Below, in pieces: positions 11,570 through 22,943 of a stretch of DNA of 64,000 nt (position 1 is its first letter; the number at the start of each line of letters is the position of its first letter). Under the pieces are notes generated by a model. It ran no database searches. It saw only the letters and a program-made list of their open reading frames with translations, and was not told the origin of the DNA. The stretch is from Micrasema longulum. Its lineage: Eukaryota > Arthropoda > Insecta > Trichoptera > Brachycentridae. The stretch spans positions 62,001 through 126,000 of the forward strand of contig JAGVSM010004289.1 in assembly GCA_022494885.1 (NCBI GenBank). The letters are read 5' to 3'. Both the position numbers and the translations under genes were made by a program.

Positions 11570-12000
11570 ATGTACACTCCGAGAATTGAGGATTATACTC
11601 AAAAGAAATATCTATTCTAATGTAAAAAGAATGCATAAAGAAATTGGCTTGCTCACAGTAAAGCAACAATTTTAATATAATGTAGCATTTTTATACATAA
11701 AATAACTAAAGGGATGAATAAAATAAAAACAATAATAAAATTTAACCCATAATGTCATACATATGAAACGAGGGGTAAAAAAAAGATAAGATTACCAATG
11801 AGGAGAAAAACAGAATCTCAAAACTCATTGTACAAGGGATAGAAGCTGTACAATGAGTTACCTGAAGAAATAAAGGAAATAGAAAAAATTTAAATATTCA
11901 AAATAAATTTGAAAAAATATTGATAAAAAATTGTAATATTATTAAAAGTTTATATTAGTTCTTAAGATGTTATGAACTAACTTAAAAAAGCATAAATAAA
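11570..12000 (+). pseudogene. CR1/Jockey-like LINE RT C-terminal remnant
   Basis: One frame reads RIILKRNIYSNVKRMHKEIG then LLTVKQQ, matching the post-RT segment of CR1/Jockey-type proteins (xxRxILxxxRxTxVxxMHxELGLLxVxQQ). About 150 bases later another frame reads KLYNELPEEIKEIEKI, the usual LYNxLPxEIK box just before the C-terminus. Frames change and several stops interrupt. A tail of AGCATAAATAAACAAATGC follows. The order of motifs, orientation and tail agree, so I am fairly sure this is a 5'-truncated dead LINE. Confidence 0.7.
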
Positions 12001-12925
12001 CAAATGCATTGATTTCCACACATTCGACTAAAAGATCGCATTTCAACCGCGTTCACTCGGCTTTCATCCTTGCTCCTTTCCATTCTCGATCACTCGATTT
12101 CTATAACTCTCATACCTTCATATGAACCAGTGTCGTCATTCAAAGTAGTTTTTTATATTTTTTATGCATTATTTTTTCCATACATTTTCAGGAAACTTTG
12201 CGGTACAATTTAATGATCCAATTTTTACCGCGCGCAAGAAAACATTTATTGTATCTAATTTACCGTAGGGTTGAAGTTCCTTATAGATCGTCATAATTAA
12301 AGCCTTGTGATAGAATAAAAAAACAGTTTTTATCAATTTCATCGCGATTTACTTGTTAGATTTTTTTTGCGTTTTTCTCGAAAGTGGATTATTCGAGTTC
12401 TGCGCCTGCGAGAAAGGGTAAACTGCCGTACAATTAAAACATTTTTCATTTTATTTTATCATAAGGCTATGATGGCAATACATTGAACGTAGTTATGCAG
12501 AAAGCAGCCAGTCCACAATTTTGAAAAAATGAGATATTGGTGTTATCGGGTGCAGTAAAATCAATCCTATGTTCTTCTAAAAAAAGCCAGACCGCTTTCT
12601 TACAAAAAACCGTATTAATCACCTTCTGAAAATGGTGTCGATCACAAAAACGGCATTTCTCAATTCGCAAAAAAACACACACAGTACTTAAAAAATCTAA
12701 CGGTACTTTAAAAATTATTAAAACTGGTCAATTACAAAGAAAGTTCTCGTTATTAATTAAAAAAAAAAATGTATTCATTGTTAATCATTTGTTTAAGTCA
12801 AAACATTTCAACTGTTAACGAAAAGGCGGACTGTAAATGAAAAACGAATTTCATTCAGTTTTGTGATAGGGAAATATTTGAAGAAAGGATAGGAACATGA
12901 AATGGATACCTACCTTTAATATACA
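12001..12925. other. No gene seen
   Basis: AT-rich with short open frames only. Nothing matched other repeats in the window. Confidence 0.3.
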
Positions 12926-12929
12926 TTAA

Positions 12930-13148
12930 AAAAAAAAGAAATAACCCGCTAAGCCTCTATTTTGAGGTTTGTCGGCAGGTGGGATAGAGGTGATATAGAA
13001 GGAGGCAATGAAAAATACACCACAAAACCCAGACCAATTGAGAAAAAAATCTTTCCTGGATTTTTTTCTTGCAACTGGGGGGAATCGAACCCGCGACGCC
13101 AGTGTCACAGATAGCCGTCTAACCAACTGCTCCACGGCGCCTGACATG
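12930..13148 (-). mobile_element. SINE-3 (tRNA-derived)
   Basis: On the minus strand a tRNA-like head carries an A box (TGGAGCAGTTGGTTAGACGG) and a B box (GGTTCGATTCC). It is followed by a body distinct from SINE-1 and SINE-2 (about 12945-13060) and an A-rich 3' end. It begins with GGCGCCGTGGAG, but the T-stem and acceptor pairing are poor, so it is a SINE head rather than a tRNA gene. Only one copy is seen here. Confidence 0.75.
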
Positions 13149-14008
13149 ATATGATGTTAATGTTCTTCAATTTCAGGCACTAGATGACAAAATGCTCTTT
13201 AAAATGTAACGATGTTTTCACAACGGCGCGCGACGAATCCAACCACTCTTTTTGCAATTTTATGTGAAGTAAAAATTTTTGTTTTGTTTTTGTTCTAAAT
13301 CTGAATCTTCTAATTTTGAATATCTTCTATCTTGATGTTAGGTAGGTACCTTAAAGATGTGTCAAGGAAAAGATGGGAAAAAAAGATAAAGAAAGTATCG
13401 ATAAATGCTGTTATTTACTTAACACCAACTGTTGTGTACATTTGATTATTCAGTCTTTTCACAAAGGTGCTATTATTTCAGTTTCACTTTTCTATGGCAT
13501 AACTACGTTCAATTGTAAGAAAAATAATGACACGGAAAAAAAAGAGTATTTAAAAATTATTTTACTAACGAGGCGCAGTTAGTAAAATAACTGGTAAGAA
13601 AGGACAATGAAAAATCGTGTGAAAAGATGTTACGGTGTACTTTATAAACAAACGTTTGGACCTACTAAAATATATAACAACTACAGTTTTATATCACCAC
13701 CCGCTCCTGAGTAATGTGGGGTGACCAACAGACAGTGTCAAAAGATATACTGGAGATGGTTAGGGCAAGTTTGTGAACAGATTCGACGACAATTTTTATG
13801 AATAATTTATGAAAGTGTCCCGTTTTATTACAAAATCAACTGCATACTGTGTCGAAGATCGGTTCCAAAAGATAAGATAAACTTCATGTTTTTAAAATAT
13901 TTCAGTATGATAAAATATTTGTTGAAAATCTATACATTTACAGAGGTTAAAGCTTGTTAATTCTTATAAATATGAACAACCGAAGAATTTTCATTAGAAA
14001 ACAAAAAT

Positions 14009-14370
14009 GTGTCCGGGCGGTTAGCGAATATAATCATGTGTGTAAAATAGAACCAGGACCCTAGACGAGTGTTTTTGACTCGATGTCTACTCTCAGACAA
14101 AAATTCTAAAAAAATCTTTATAAATCTGCCCCGTAGCGTTCTTGTTAGCTCGTTCACCTACTATGCTTGAGGTCCTGGGTTCGATTCCTGGCAAAATGAA
14201 CGTAGAATATTGTTTTTTAAGGTGCTTTTGCAGTACAGTATTCCTGTGTCGCCACCTGAAGCGTACGTCTGACCACTTTTCTATGCACGTAACAAAAATG
14301 ATCAAGGTAAACTTCGATATGAGCCCCAAAACATTACCCTATTTACCACTGAGTGCGGAAAGCGAAAAAT
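14009..14370 (+). mobile_element. SINE-1 with 5' head module
   Basis: Head GTGTCCGGGCGG at 14009, closing phrase AGGACCCTAGACGAGTG, then the tRNA-like region with B box GGTTCGATTCC at about 14178, then the body with CACCTGAAGCGTACGTCTGA. The 3' end reads GAGTGCGGAAAG. The copy is nearly full length. Confidence 0.8.
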
Positions 14371-14804
14371 GAAATGTATAAATTCTGAACTTTATTACAT
14401 GTTTTCTGATGCTCGGAAAGCGCACGAAGAATTAAAATAAAATACAATAAATCAAATAAACGATAAACAACGGGTAAATCAAATCATTATCCCTTCCTGA
14501 TACAGATTTTCAGTAATCTTTTGTTATGTATTATTTATGTTTATATACGCGTCGAAAGACGTAATTAATTTAAAAATAATAAATACTTGTTGGTCCCAGA
14601 AAAAGAATTTTATCAGAATTTGCAGATAAATCACCTTAACAATATGTCGAATTGTCGCGGCGATGAAGTAAAGGAGTATCGAATATATGATTGTCTCAAA
14701 ACACTATTACGTCTCACTCTCGACGCTATGGATATGTTAACGAGCGTTAAACCAATTTTACCCGTGACTCATAAATGACGTTATGTACCATTTTTATAAA
14801 ACGC

Positions 14805-14836
14805 CAGTTGCTCTCAGTTGCTCTCAGTTGCTCTCG
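14805..14836 (+). repeat. 10-bp tandem repeat, three copies
   Basis: Three exact or near-exact units of CAGTTGCTCT sit directly after ATAAAACGCC, the phrase shared with the hairpin at 10543. Confidence 0.85.
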
Positions 14837-15174
14837 GAGCTCCGCTAAAGGTGGTCCATGCGCTCAAAAAATGAGCATTAGCAAATGATTTTTTTACGAT
14901 TTTAGCCATTATATTTAATATATTATCACTTTTGATATAGTTGATTGAAGCAATTGTTTATGAATGCTCTATTTTTAAGATTTAAAATCACACATTTTTG
15001 TATGTGTATTGATTACACAGCACCGGAGAGCGCGAATTTTTTTAGCTCAATAAAGGAAAAATCAAACACAGTAGAGGAAGAGATTTATTTAAATACTTTT
15101 CTTTACCATAAAGTTCGTAGCTACATTACTCGCATCAAAAGCTCGCGCGATTGCACAATGATGGTGCTTTAAAC

Positions 15175-16120
15175 AGCATACCGCTTTCATTTAAAGTTGA
15201 GTGTTGAAAAACACCGTTTCTCACAATTTGTAAACGAATTAACTCTCGCCAGTCGACGGGAGATTACATTGTGTTTCGACAACTCCGTTCAGCACAAATA
15301 AGATTATAAGTTGGACTGAATCGGGTTAAATATAGTGAATGTTCGAGTTCGGCCAATTTCACTCCGATCCGATCGTTCAAAGCCACACAACAGTCTTACG
15401 CTTCAGTTGCCAGTCCGTGGCTTATGAAATATTCTAGTTTAAAAACAGCAAAACCAAAAAATTGTTGGAATGTTCACATTCATAAATCTGTGACGGTTAA
15501 TGTATTGGTTCAAAGTTGTATAGGAAATAAAAAGTATATTTAGAAACAATCAGTCAAATTGTTCAATATTGGTTAATTGATATTGTTAGTAATCGAGAAG
15601 TAACAACAGGAACATTTAGTCATATACCCTCTTCTACAGCTTCTTCCATTGAAGACACTTAGATTATATCTTACGTAGTGGGTGTTTGGGGTCTCACCTT
15701 TTATGATATTCAGGTGAGACTGTTACCAAATAGCGTAATCCGTGGGGTGAAACAAGATTTAGATTAAAGTTTAGATTGTTCAATAATCTCAAAAAAAAAA
15801 CATTATAAACATGGAAGATATTCAAATAAAAAAATACCCCCTGAATACCTTATGCTAAACATGTGAATTGTAAATTTTAAACGTTTATATAAAATAAAAT
15901 TGTTGAAAAAAGAATGCCCCACCAAAATATCATTATTTTTTATTTGACGGACTTATGCAGTCTATTCTAACGATGGTAAATGCATTTTTTTTTCCAACAG
16001 GCAGTAATAAAATAAAATACAACTAAATAAAATTAAAGCTAGGACACAAAACAAGACAAGATTCGTAAAAATTAGATAACAGTATATTACGTTGGAATGT
16101 TTAATATATAGATTGTTATT
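15175..16120. other. No gene seen; one short perfect hairpin
   Basis: At 15691-15720, GTCTCACCT and AGGTGAGAC form a 9-bp stem with a 12-base loop. A truncated SINE-1 body on the minus strand lies at about 15390-15440 (TTACGCTTCAGTTGCCAGTC). The rest is unremarkable AT-rich DNA. Confidence 0.4.
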
Positions 16121-16127
16121 ATTTAAT

Positions 16128-16289
16128 TTTTTTCACCACAACAGGCCAGGAGGCCCAATTACAGTGGTGAACAGAACACCCAGGCTTGAGATAATCACAT
16201 TTTTAATTTTTGTGTTCTCACCGGGAATCGAACCCGGAACCTTCCGTGCGTGAGTCAAGTGTCTTGACCGCTACACCACGGAGGCCGCC
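16128..16289 (-). mobile_element. SINE-2 (tRNA-derived)
   Basis: The minus strand starts GGCGGCCTCCGTGGTGTAG, with a B box in CCGGGTTCGATTCCCGG, then a body ending CCTCCTGGCCTGTTGTGGTG and an A-rich tail (T run at 16122-16133). It is almost identical to the copies at 59578-59759 and 28130-28295, so the family looks fairly young. The acceptor stem does not close, so it is not scored as a tRNA gene. Confidence 0.88.
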
Positions 16290-16834
16290 TTCTAAAGAAA
16301 CCCTCAACATTCAATACGGAAAGTCTATGTAAAATATTTAAGGTTCATACAGTAGACACACTTTATAAAATAAATTCTATTATACAAATATATAAAAAAA
16401 AGAAAGTTTACAACGATTTAAACGAGCACTAAATAAATAGTCCAGATCTTGTCTTTATGTCCCCTATGTTTGTCAATGCTTCTTTTCTTTTAAAAAAATA
16501 TTTTAAACTCTTCTTTTATTGTAATATTTAAACCCTTTAAATTATACACATGGACAATGTCCGTTAATGAATACATAAATAACACTGGGGCTGCACTTTA
16601 TTAACTGGTAAATCCTTTGCTTGAACGAAGTCAGTGCACAGCGGGGTTTATTTTCAACATCTAGCCTATTTCTTTGTCTTGTTTTTATTATAAACTACGT
16701 TCACAAAGACAGGTAGTTGTTGATAATAAAAGGACAGGCAGTATTTCTTTGCCGACAAAAGGAAAAGTGACATTATTTTTAAAATACAGTTTATTTGAGC
16801 CGACGCGCCCCATTGGTTGGGAACCCGCGCTGTA

Positions 16835-16930
16835 GAGAATGCGAGGTCTGTATGCAAAGACCGAGTGGTGAGGCGTTCTATCATCTCTGCCTACACCCAA
16901 GGAGAAAAGGAAAGATGGTTTGTTTTGCAT
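16835..16930 (+). pseudogene. RTE-type LINE extreme C-terminus
   Basis: One frame reads NARSVCKDRVVRRSIISAY and then a decayed end, matching the terminal EARSVCQDRVIWHSILSAY of the better RTE copy at 59770-59860. It is followed by a GATGGTTTGTTTTG-type tail. Only about 30 codons remain. Confidence 0.6.
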
Positions 16931-17384
16931 TTAGTTTTGACGATTTATAAAATTTGTAATTAATTTCGAGAAACTCCAACATTTTCCAGTCGTTGTCCTG
17001 TTTTTCGCATTGTTTTAAACACAAACCATCCTTGAAGTAATAATGAGTTTATTAGAATTGAAGAACAAACGAAAACATCCTTTGAATATTTCTCTCCATG
17101 GGGTCCGGACCAAATAAACAAAACTCGAAATGTGAATTGAAATCCCTTGTTATTTAATAATGTTCAGAATTTATACAAAACATGGAAAATAGTGGTTGAA
17201 TGGATTTTCATCATTGTATAGCCTGCCATCTAGGAAAATAAATAAAAGAATGAAAACTGCAGGTTCCAAAGTCGTTTCCAGAATAATGAATTATTTCTGA
17301 GAACGATTAATGGCTTTAAGATTCACATTATATTTGTAATCTATATTTGTCTTTCGATACAAAAAGTCTTTGAATTTCAACATG

Positions 17385-17450
17385 ATCTGCAACCAACTGA
17401 AAGAAAAAACATTTTTGAGAAGGGAATATGGATGTCTACGATTTACGGAG
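17385..17450 (+). repeat. REP-A fragment
   Basis: GAGAAGGGAATATGGATGTC and flanking bases match the 5' part of the REP-A copy at 24590-24640. A second short match lies at 18075-18115. Confidence 0.4.
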
Positions 17451-17839
17451 GTAATTTATTATTTACGCTTTGCTATTGCCAGATTTGAGTGCATCCTCGT
17501 ATATAGATTAAACGAACACAATCGAGAGTTTGGTATCAATTATACAGGACAGAGAATTTCGATAAATAGGTATTCGAACATTGTTTACTTGTCACTGTCT
17601 TGCAGATGCTTCCCTGATGCTGTTCAAAGAAGACAACTGCGTGTCTAACCTTTTATTAGAATAGAAAAAATCGACGTTTCGTTGTTCCGTTTTATACACC
17701 TTAAAACCGAACCGGTTTTGTTATTTTTGTAGACAAAGTATTAGAATAAAAATTTCTGTATCAATATGTTTTGTATTTCTCTAAAATAGTTATTTTATGG
17801 GTTTTTGGATGGTTTTAGTTCCCATAATAAACAGTGTTT

Positions 17840-18030
17840 CCAAAAAACAAATGTTTATGATTAAATTACAAAACTTAAAATAATTCATTTCCAAATATTG
17901 AATTGAAGTAGGTACCTAGGTACTTGTTTATGGGCTGAATTCTAAAACATTTAATAATACATTTTTAAATATGCAATTCTTTTTGCAAATGTCAAACTCG
18001 TCTCTTCTCACCAACAGAGGTACATTTTAA
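17840..18030 (-). mobile_element. Helitron-like repeat, partial copy
   Basis: Read on the minus strand, GTTGGTGAGAAGAGACGAGT, then TTTGACATTTGCAAAAAG, then the CATAAACAAGTACCTAGGTAC block occur in the same order as in 26490-26680 and 58490-58650. No termini are preserved. Confidence 0.6.
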
Positions 18031-18444
18031 AAGTTAAAAAAATATATTTTAGCATACACAGATATAGAACTGTAAAAGAGAACATTTTTAGAAGAGAATA
18101 TAGAAGTTTGCGCATTAACACGATGTTACATTACCGCACGTAAATGAATTATTTACCACAGTCTTTTAAAAGTTAATCAAATCACTGTGAAAGGATTGTT
18201 AGTAGAAACTGAGTTTGACAATTTCAACATCAAGCGTTAGCAACACTACTTTCCTTTGATGGAAAAGGACAGCATAAAAAAATATTTCAGTTTATAACCA
18301 GAAACATTGGGCTTTCTAGACAATACATAAAATTTAATTTACCAAACATTTCGTATATTCTTTCATAAACAAAAATTTAAGAATCATCAGTCACTATGAT
18401 ATTATGGACCCCCGAGAATCTCCCATTTCAAAACCCAAGAGCTA

Positions 18445-18605
18445 AGAAACATTTGTTGCTTTTGGTGAGACGATGTTCAAACATCAGAATGCTGAGTAAT
18501 ACAGTGTGTAAAGTGGCCACTCAAACTAGCCAGTAAAAGGTCATTAATACCTAATTAATACCTCATTTTTTTCATTTCACTTTTAAAAATGTTCTTCATC
18601 TCTCT
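18445..18605 (-). repeat. REP-A, decayed copy
   Basis: On the plus strand, ATGTTCAAACATCAGAATG followed by CAGTGTGTAAAGTGGCCACT is the reverse complement of the REP-A centre. The remainder is diverged. Confidence 0.55.
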
Positions 18606-19288
18606 TGTACGATATATATCTCGTAATAACCAAATTTATTGTTCTCATGATCAACAATTACCTTCTAACAGGTTTTCTCCATCTCGGTTGCAATCTATGT
18701 CAATGAATGACAAACAAATTTTATAAAACGATAAATTACACATTATGACGACATGGAATTTGGGCTGTATTGACGAACAAATCAATCAAATTTATAAATA
18801 CACAATAAATTTTGGATAAACGTGACGTCACGTCAGACAAATTATTTCCTTGCATATCGAATAGAGGCAATCTTTGTCAATGACAAGCATTTTCACCTCA
18901 TTAGTTCTAAGTCCACAGAACTGTCACAAGATTAACCATAAGGGAGGAAATGTACGCTTTTTGTATTCGGGGAGTAGTACGTCTACGTAATAAATGCTGA
19001 CAATTTCCTGAGCGGACATCTTCAACCAAACTATATATATATATACTAAGGACTTTGGTGTATATTTATTATTATTGCTGAATTTATTATAGTGTTGTGA
19101 ATAACCTAATGACGGGAAAAATAGAATGATTCTGAACCGATCGAAAATAAAACTTTTTTATGATTCCTTTTTGGTTTTCCCTTAAACGTTTTTTACTGAC
19201 TGACTAAATCAAGGTTTTTAATCGAAACGAAAACCGAATATCGGCTTTTGTTCTAGTTACGGTCAAAACTGAAACAAATTTAAATAAC

Positions 19289-19862
19289 AATATTTGAGTT
19301 TGTCCAAATGTTCATAGACCGAAGACTGGATTTCACCCCCTCGGGGGTCATTAAGATTAACAAATTACAACAGGGATGGAGAATACCTTAAATAAGGGAA
19401 TATGGAAGTCAAGGCATTTACAGGGCTTATGCCCTGTCATTGGCTGGTTTAAGTGGCCACTTTACACACTGTGTAACATTCACCATTTTGCCTATGTTTG
19501 AACATCCATATTTCTTCAATTCTTTCATCTGTTGATTTTAGTGAAGTTAAAGAGCTGAAACCTTTATTGTTGTAAAGAGATTTATCTGACTGAATTATTT
19601 CACATACTAGGCAACGCCTGAAAACAATTTTTCAAATTTTGAACTTCTTCTTGGATCAGTTGGTTTCATTACAATATTTGAGTTTGTCCAAACGTTCATA
19701 GACAAAAGACTGGATTTCACCCCCTCGGGGGTCATTAAGATTAACAAATTACAACAGGGATGGAGAATACGTTAAATAAGGGAATATGGAAGTCAAGGCA
19801 TTTACAAGGCTTATGACCTGTCATTGGCTGGTTTAAGTGGCCACTTTACACACTGTGTTTTT
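19289..19862 (+). repeat. REP-A, tandem pair with ~380-bp period
   Basis: CAATATTTGAGTTTGTCCAA occurs at 19289 and again at 19669, and the two units are near-identical across the first 190 bases (shared CACCCCCTCGGGGGTCATTA). The second unit stops abruptly after CACTTTACACACTGTG and is followed by a hammerhead-like repeat. Tandem spacing gives a period close to 381 bp. No ORF. Confidence 0.85.
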
Positions 19863-19929
19863 AGTACTTGTACTTCCGAAGCCAGAGGTTTCGTAAATAA
19901 TTTGAAAGTATGCAATTTTGGTTCATATT

Positions 19930-20070
19930 TTGGACACTGATGAAGAAACGGGAACGTCTCGAAACCGGTAGACGTAGAAAAGTCAGAAAAGGGTTATATA
20001 CAAATATGTAAAAACATTTATTTAAATGTTTGACCACAAAGTTAATGCTTTAAATATTAATAATATTACT
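19930..20070 (+). repeat. Hammerhead-like (Penelope-type) terminal repeat
   Basis: CACTGATGAAGAAACGGGAA followed by CGTCTCGAAACCGGTAGACG gives CUGAUGA, a short stem-loop, then GAAACCGGU. Downstream, GGGTTATATACAAATATG and GACCACAAAGTTAATGCT match the flanks of the copies at 5158-5200 and 39480-39600. The 5' flank does not pair with the 3' flank, so stem I is lost here. Confidence 0.6.
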
Positions 20071-20682
20071 TCTATCTACCTTGCCTATGAATTTTTGATA
20101 GCTTTTCTGAACATTTTCTCGTTACTTATTGTTTTAATAGACAATAGAAGTAGATTATAGATTTTGATTGCGCAATACTTCAAGTACATTTAATTGAAAG
20201 TAGTGTAGGTGCGGGTTAAATTTAATGTATAAGCATAACTTGCTAGTAGAAAAGTTGCTTCCATTATGTACAAAATGTATATTAACTATACATTCAGCTT
20301 TGTGGTTCATAACATACAGAGTAACAAATTCGTATTGTATTTATCAGCCTTGTCAAGATCAATATCTTATCTAACACTATTGATGTCTTTTGATATAAGG
20401 ATGGTTCCTTCCGTTGTGATTTTGCTAGTCTACAGTTTGCCATTTTATCAACACAATATATCGTTTTAGGTTAAATGACAGTTTGTATACAAACAAAATT
20501 CGAATCAATAATATTAATGTGAATTGTATCAAAACTTTCATTTTGATACATATAGTGGTATCAATACCCTAATATTAAAACGATGCAATATATCATAACT
20601 CTACTATTGATTCGAAGTACCCACTTTATCAAATATGAAATATTTAGTAAAGTAGGTAATTTTATACAAAATATCAAAACTC

Positions 20683-20860
20683 TGTGTCCGGGTGGATAAA
20701 GAGTACAATTATGTGTGTAAAATAGAACTTGAACCCCGAACGAGTTATTAAAAATAAAAGACGAATGATACTTAAATCCACAAAATTGGGAGATAACTAG
20801 TGGTTTCATTGCTTTGGCGAAATTTTCAAATGTATTGAGAGTTAGAAGTAAAAAAATAAT
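20683..20860. repeat. SINE-1 head fused to a hammerhead-like repeat fragment
   Basis: The plus strand holds GTGTCCGGGTGGATAAAG to CCCCGAACGAG, a SINE-1 head cut short at about 20744. It continues directly into the minus-strand hammerhead-like family (GAATGATACTTAAATCCAC, then GTGGTTTCATTGCTTTGGCG). The tRNA part of the SINE is missing. This looks like one element inserted into the other. Confidence 0.5.
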
Positions 20861-21330
20861 TATTGATTGTAATTCTAATTTATAATAATTATGTCTCATT
20901 TCTTTACTATTAATGGCATATTTTCTAGTTTATTTTTGTGATTCAATTTTTATTATTTTTACCTGCATGTTTTCTAATTAATATTTGTATTGATTTTTTT
21001 TTAATGTTATTATTATTCTTTGAATTTATAAAGTTTATTAATTAATTTAATGAAAAAAAAAAAACACATGTAAAAAAGAATTTCCTAGCTAGTCGGGACC
21101 TGAAACAAAGAAACTCTGTACATTTAAAACTGAAAAAAAAAATATGTAAGTTAAAGGAGTGATACTTTACTCCAGCTGAAAGTGGAAACTCTTGTTTTTT
21201 TTTGAAGGATTGGCATAGGGCACTGGTTCACATCTCTGTTTTACAAAATAAAAAAAAAACATTAAATTCACATGAAATCAGGTATTTAAAAAATAAACAG
21301 TTTAATAATTTTCAAAAATAGAGCTCATTT

Positions 21331-21463
21331 GAATTGATCGTATGGGGCAAGTCGCAGGACAATACTTCTTACTGCACGGAAGTAACCGCTCCTGAAAGTT
21401 GTCAAGGCCCCGAAAAGGGCGTGCCAACATGCTTCCGCAGGGAGGTACCTTATCCCCCGCAAT
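21331..21463 (+). other. Possible exon with strong splice donor (uncertain)
   Basis: A GC-richer open stretch encodes TSYCTEVTAPESCQGPEKG and further Cys/Pro-rich residues up to CAAT, directly followed by GTAAGTGG at 21464, a near-consensus splice donor. The Cys-rich character would suit an extracellular domain. I could find no acceptor or neighbouring exon, and it may simply lie in a repeat. Confidence 0.2.
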
Positions 21464-21609
21464 GTAAGTGGCCCTTGTCCGTGCAGCAACTTATTACCTT
21501 TTTATCATTATCACTGCGTATTTGATCAGACTAGCCCAAGTCAAAATATTTGGGTTCAAAGTGGACAGTGAAGATTTTGCATGAAATTTTAAATTTTAAT
21601 GAGACAAAC

Positions 21610-21729
21610 ATTATCGATTACATCAAGAAAGAAATGGACATTTAGAGCAAATGGATAATAAAAGAACGGACAAAAAGATTGCCGATGAAAATGTTGATAG
21701 ATACAGAAAACGAGGAAGACCGACAAATA
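21610..21729 (+). pseudogene. RTE-type LINE C-terminal remnant, part 1
   Basis: Reads GHLEQMDNKRTDKKIADENV then YRKRGRPTN. This corresponds to GHVERMDSERMAKRIYDAN then RKRGRPRKTW of the copy at 59110-59575. The frame then runs into an inserted LINE 3' end and resumes at about 21986. Confidence 0.7.
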
Positions 21730-21985
21730 CATTTTATTTATACTTTAACAATTTTGTATTTTTTTTTATGCAACATAATGTTCACTGGGGTGTTCCGTGC
21801 CTAGAGAAACTTTTTCAAAAAGTATTATAAAACATGCCTTAAATGAGTTATTAAACACAGTTAACATAATAAGAAAGTAAAAACGTAATTAATCTAATTA
21901 ACCTAATTATCATCGTACACAATAAAAAAAAAAACTAAAATAATCATAAAAAACATAATAAATTCATATAGACTTGTAGACAAAC
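21730..21985 (-). mobile_element. LINE 3' end inserted into the RTE remnant
   Basis: Begins ACATTTTATTTATACTTTAAC (tail complement) and contains CACTGGGGTGTTCCGTGCC, which also occurs as ACTGGGGTTTCCCGTGCCGA at 48285-48540. Similar bases flank it (GACCGACAAATACAT and GTAGACAAACATTC), consistent with a short, decayed target duplication. Confidence 0.6.
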
Positions 21986-22204
21986 ATTCAAAATCAGGAA
22001 ACAAACATGGCGTGAACAAATTCAACAAATGATTGAAGATGAGCAAATTAAAAGTCGGTACAATCGTATTGCGTACGTGCAATGTATAAATGAGGAAGAA
22101 GTCTGTATGCAAAATGATATAGAAGTGGTGTTTTTCTTCTATCTGCCCACCTCTATGGGAAAATCGTACATGAAATGTATAAATGAGGAGGAAGCAAGGT
22201 CTGT
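21986..22204 (+). pseudogene. RTE-type LINE C-terminal remnant, part 2, with a repeated end
   Basis: Continues RKQTWREQIQQMIEDEQIK, aligned with the KTWHDQVHQILEDEHVK segment at about 59490-59535. It then reads CINEEEVCMQNDIEVVFF, equivalent to the terminal NVEEARSVCQDRVIWHS. A second short copy of the same end (MKCINEEEARSV) starts at about 22168 and is cut off at 22204 by another insertion. Confidence 0.7.
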
Positions 22205-22455
22205 ATTTTTTTATTTTTTTTATTTTCTTTTATTTAAGAAACATACAGTACAACTTTGTAAGTTTAAGATTTTACACAATTAGACTTAATTCTAATGGAC
22301 CAGTGAAGTTTCCATATTATAAAGCAATTATATGTTAGGTTTATTATGAAAGTATAAAAAAGAGAAGGAAAAAGAAAAACATAAATGAAAGTTTTTTAAA
22401 AATTAAAATTTAAGTGAAAAAAAGATATTTTAAAGTTTGTAGTTTGTAGTGAGTA
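22205..22455 (-). mobile_element. LINE 3' end inserted into the second RTE end
   Basis: T-rich tail complement followed by AAGAAACATACAGTACAACT, the tail-plus-RAAACATACAGT order also seen at 7990 and 60965. The RTE frame resumes after it. Confidence 0.5.
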
Positions 22456-22512
22456 TTTACAAAAGTGGTGTTATTTTCTCTCTGCCCACCCCTACGGGAA
22501 AACCGTATGATG
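22456..22512 (+). pseudogene. RTE-type LINE terminal codons after insertion
   Basis: One frame reads WCYFLSAHPYGKTV then stop. This matches WHSILSAYPYGEMA-stop at 59820-59860 and completes the copy interrupted at 22204. Confidence 0.6.
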
Positions 22513-22943
22513 TTTTATTTATTTGTATAAATAAGTGACGTATTATGTTAACAAAAAAGTTTTTTTTCAAACAAAAGTAAAAAATAATAAAATGATAAAA
22601 TTGCAATTTGAATTATGGGAATAATTCCTTGTTCTATGAAATCAAGCTCTGTTGTTACCCTATAGCGGTAATTCATTATCTATAACCAAAGCAGTTATAC
22701 TTTGTGTAATCAATTACTGTTCAGTTGGTTTCCTGTCTTAGTGCCTCATCCAATAGTTATGATCATTATTATATTGTAAAATGAGTTTTTATACCGATAT
22801 TTCTTAATGGAACTGCATTTTAATTATTGTAATAAAAATACATCCCTCTACTTATAATTTTTTTAAATTTTTTATTATTAATTAATACAGTTGCATAAAA
22901 AGATACATGGTTTTTTTCCGTTTTAATCTACTTTTATATTTTT

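Noticed and set aside
13070..13145. tRNA gene on the minus strand with good A and B boxes
   Set aside because: T-stem and acceptor do not pair, and the sequence continues into a SINE body with an A-rich end. The same holds for the tRNA-like segments at 6842, 14130, 16205, 23130, 27125, 28230, 35590, 49410 and 59690.
14587..15172. Two short plus-strand open frames (14587-14778, 14945-15172) with fairly normal composition
   Set aside because: No motif, no splice consensus linking them, and the first lacks an ATG at its start. Evidence was too weak to call exons.
16666..16930. Overlapping minus-strand open frames of 72 and 80 codons
   Set aside because: They are antisense to an RTE C-terminal remnant and have no features of their own.
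19545..19575. Hammerhead core inside REP-A (CTGTTGA ... GAGCTGAAACC)
   Set aside because: The invariant A of CUGANGA is U in the copies read, and no stem I or stem II pairing is consistent between copies.
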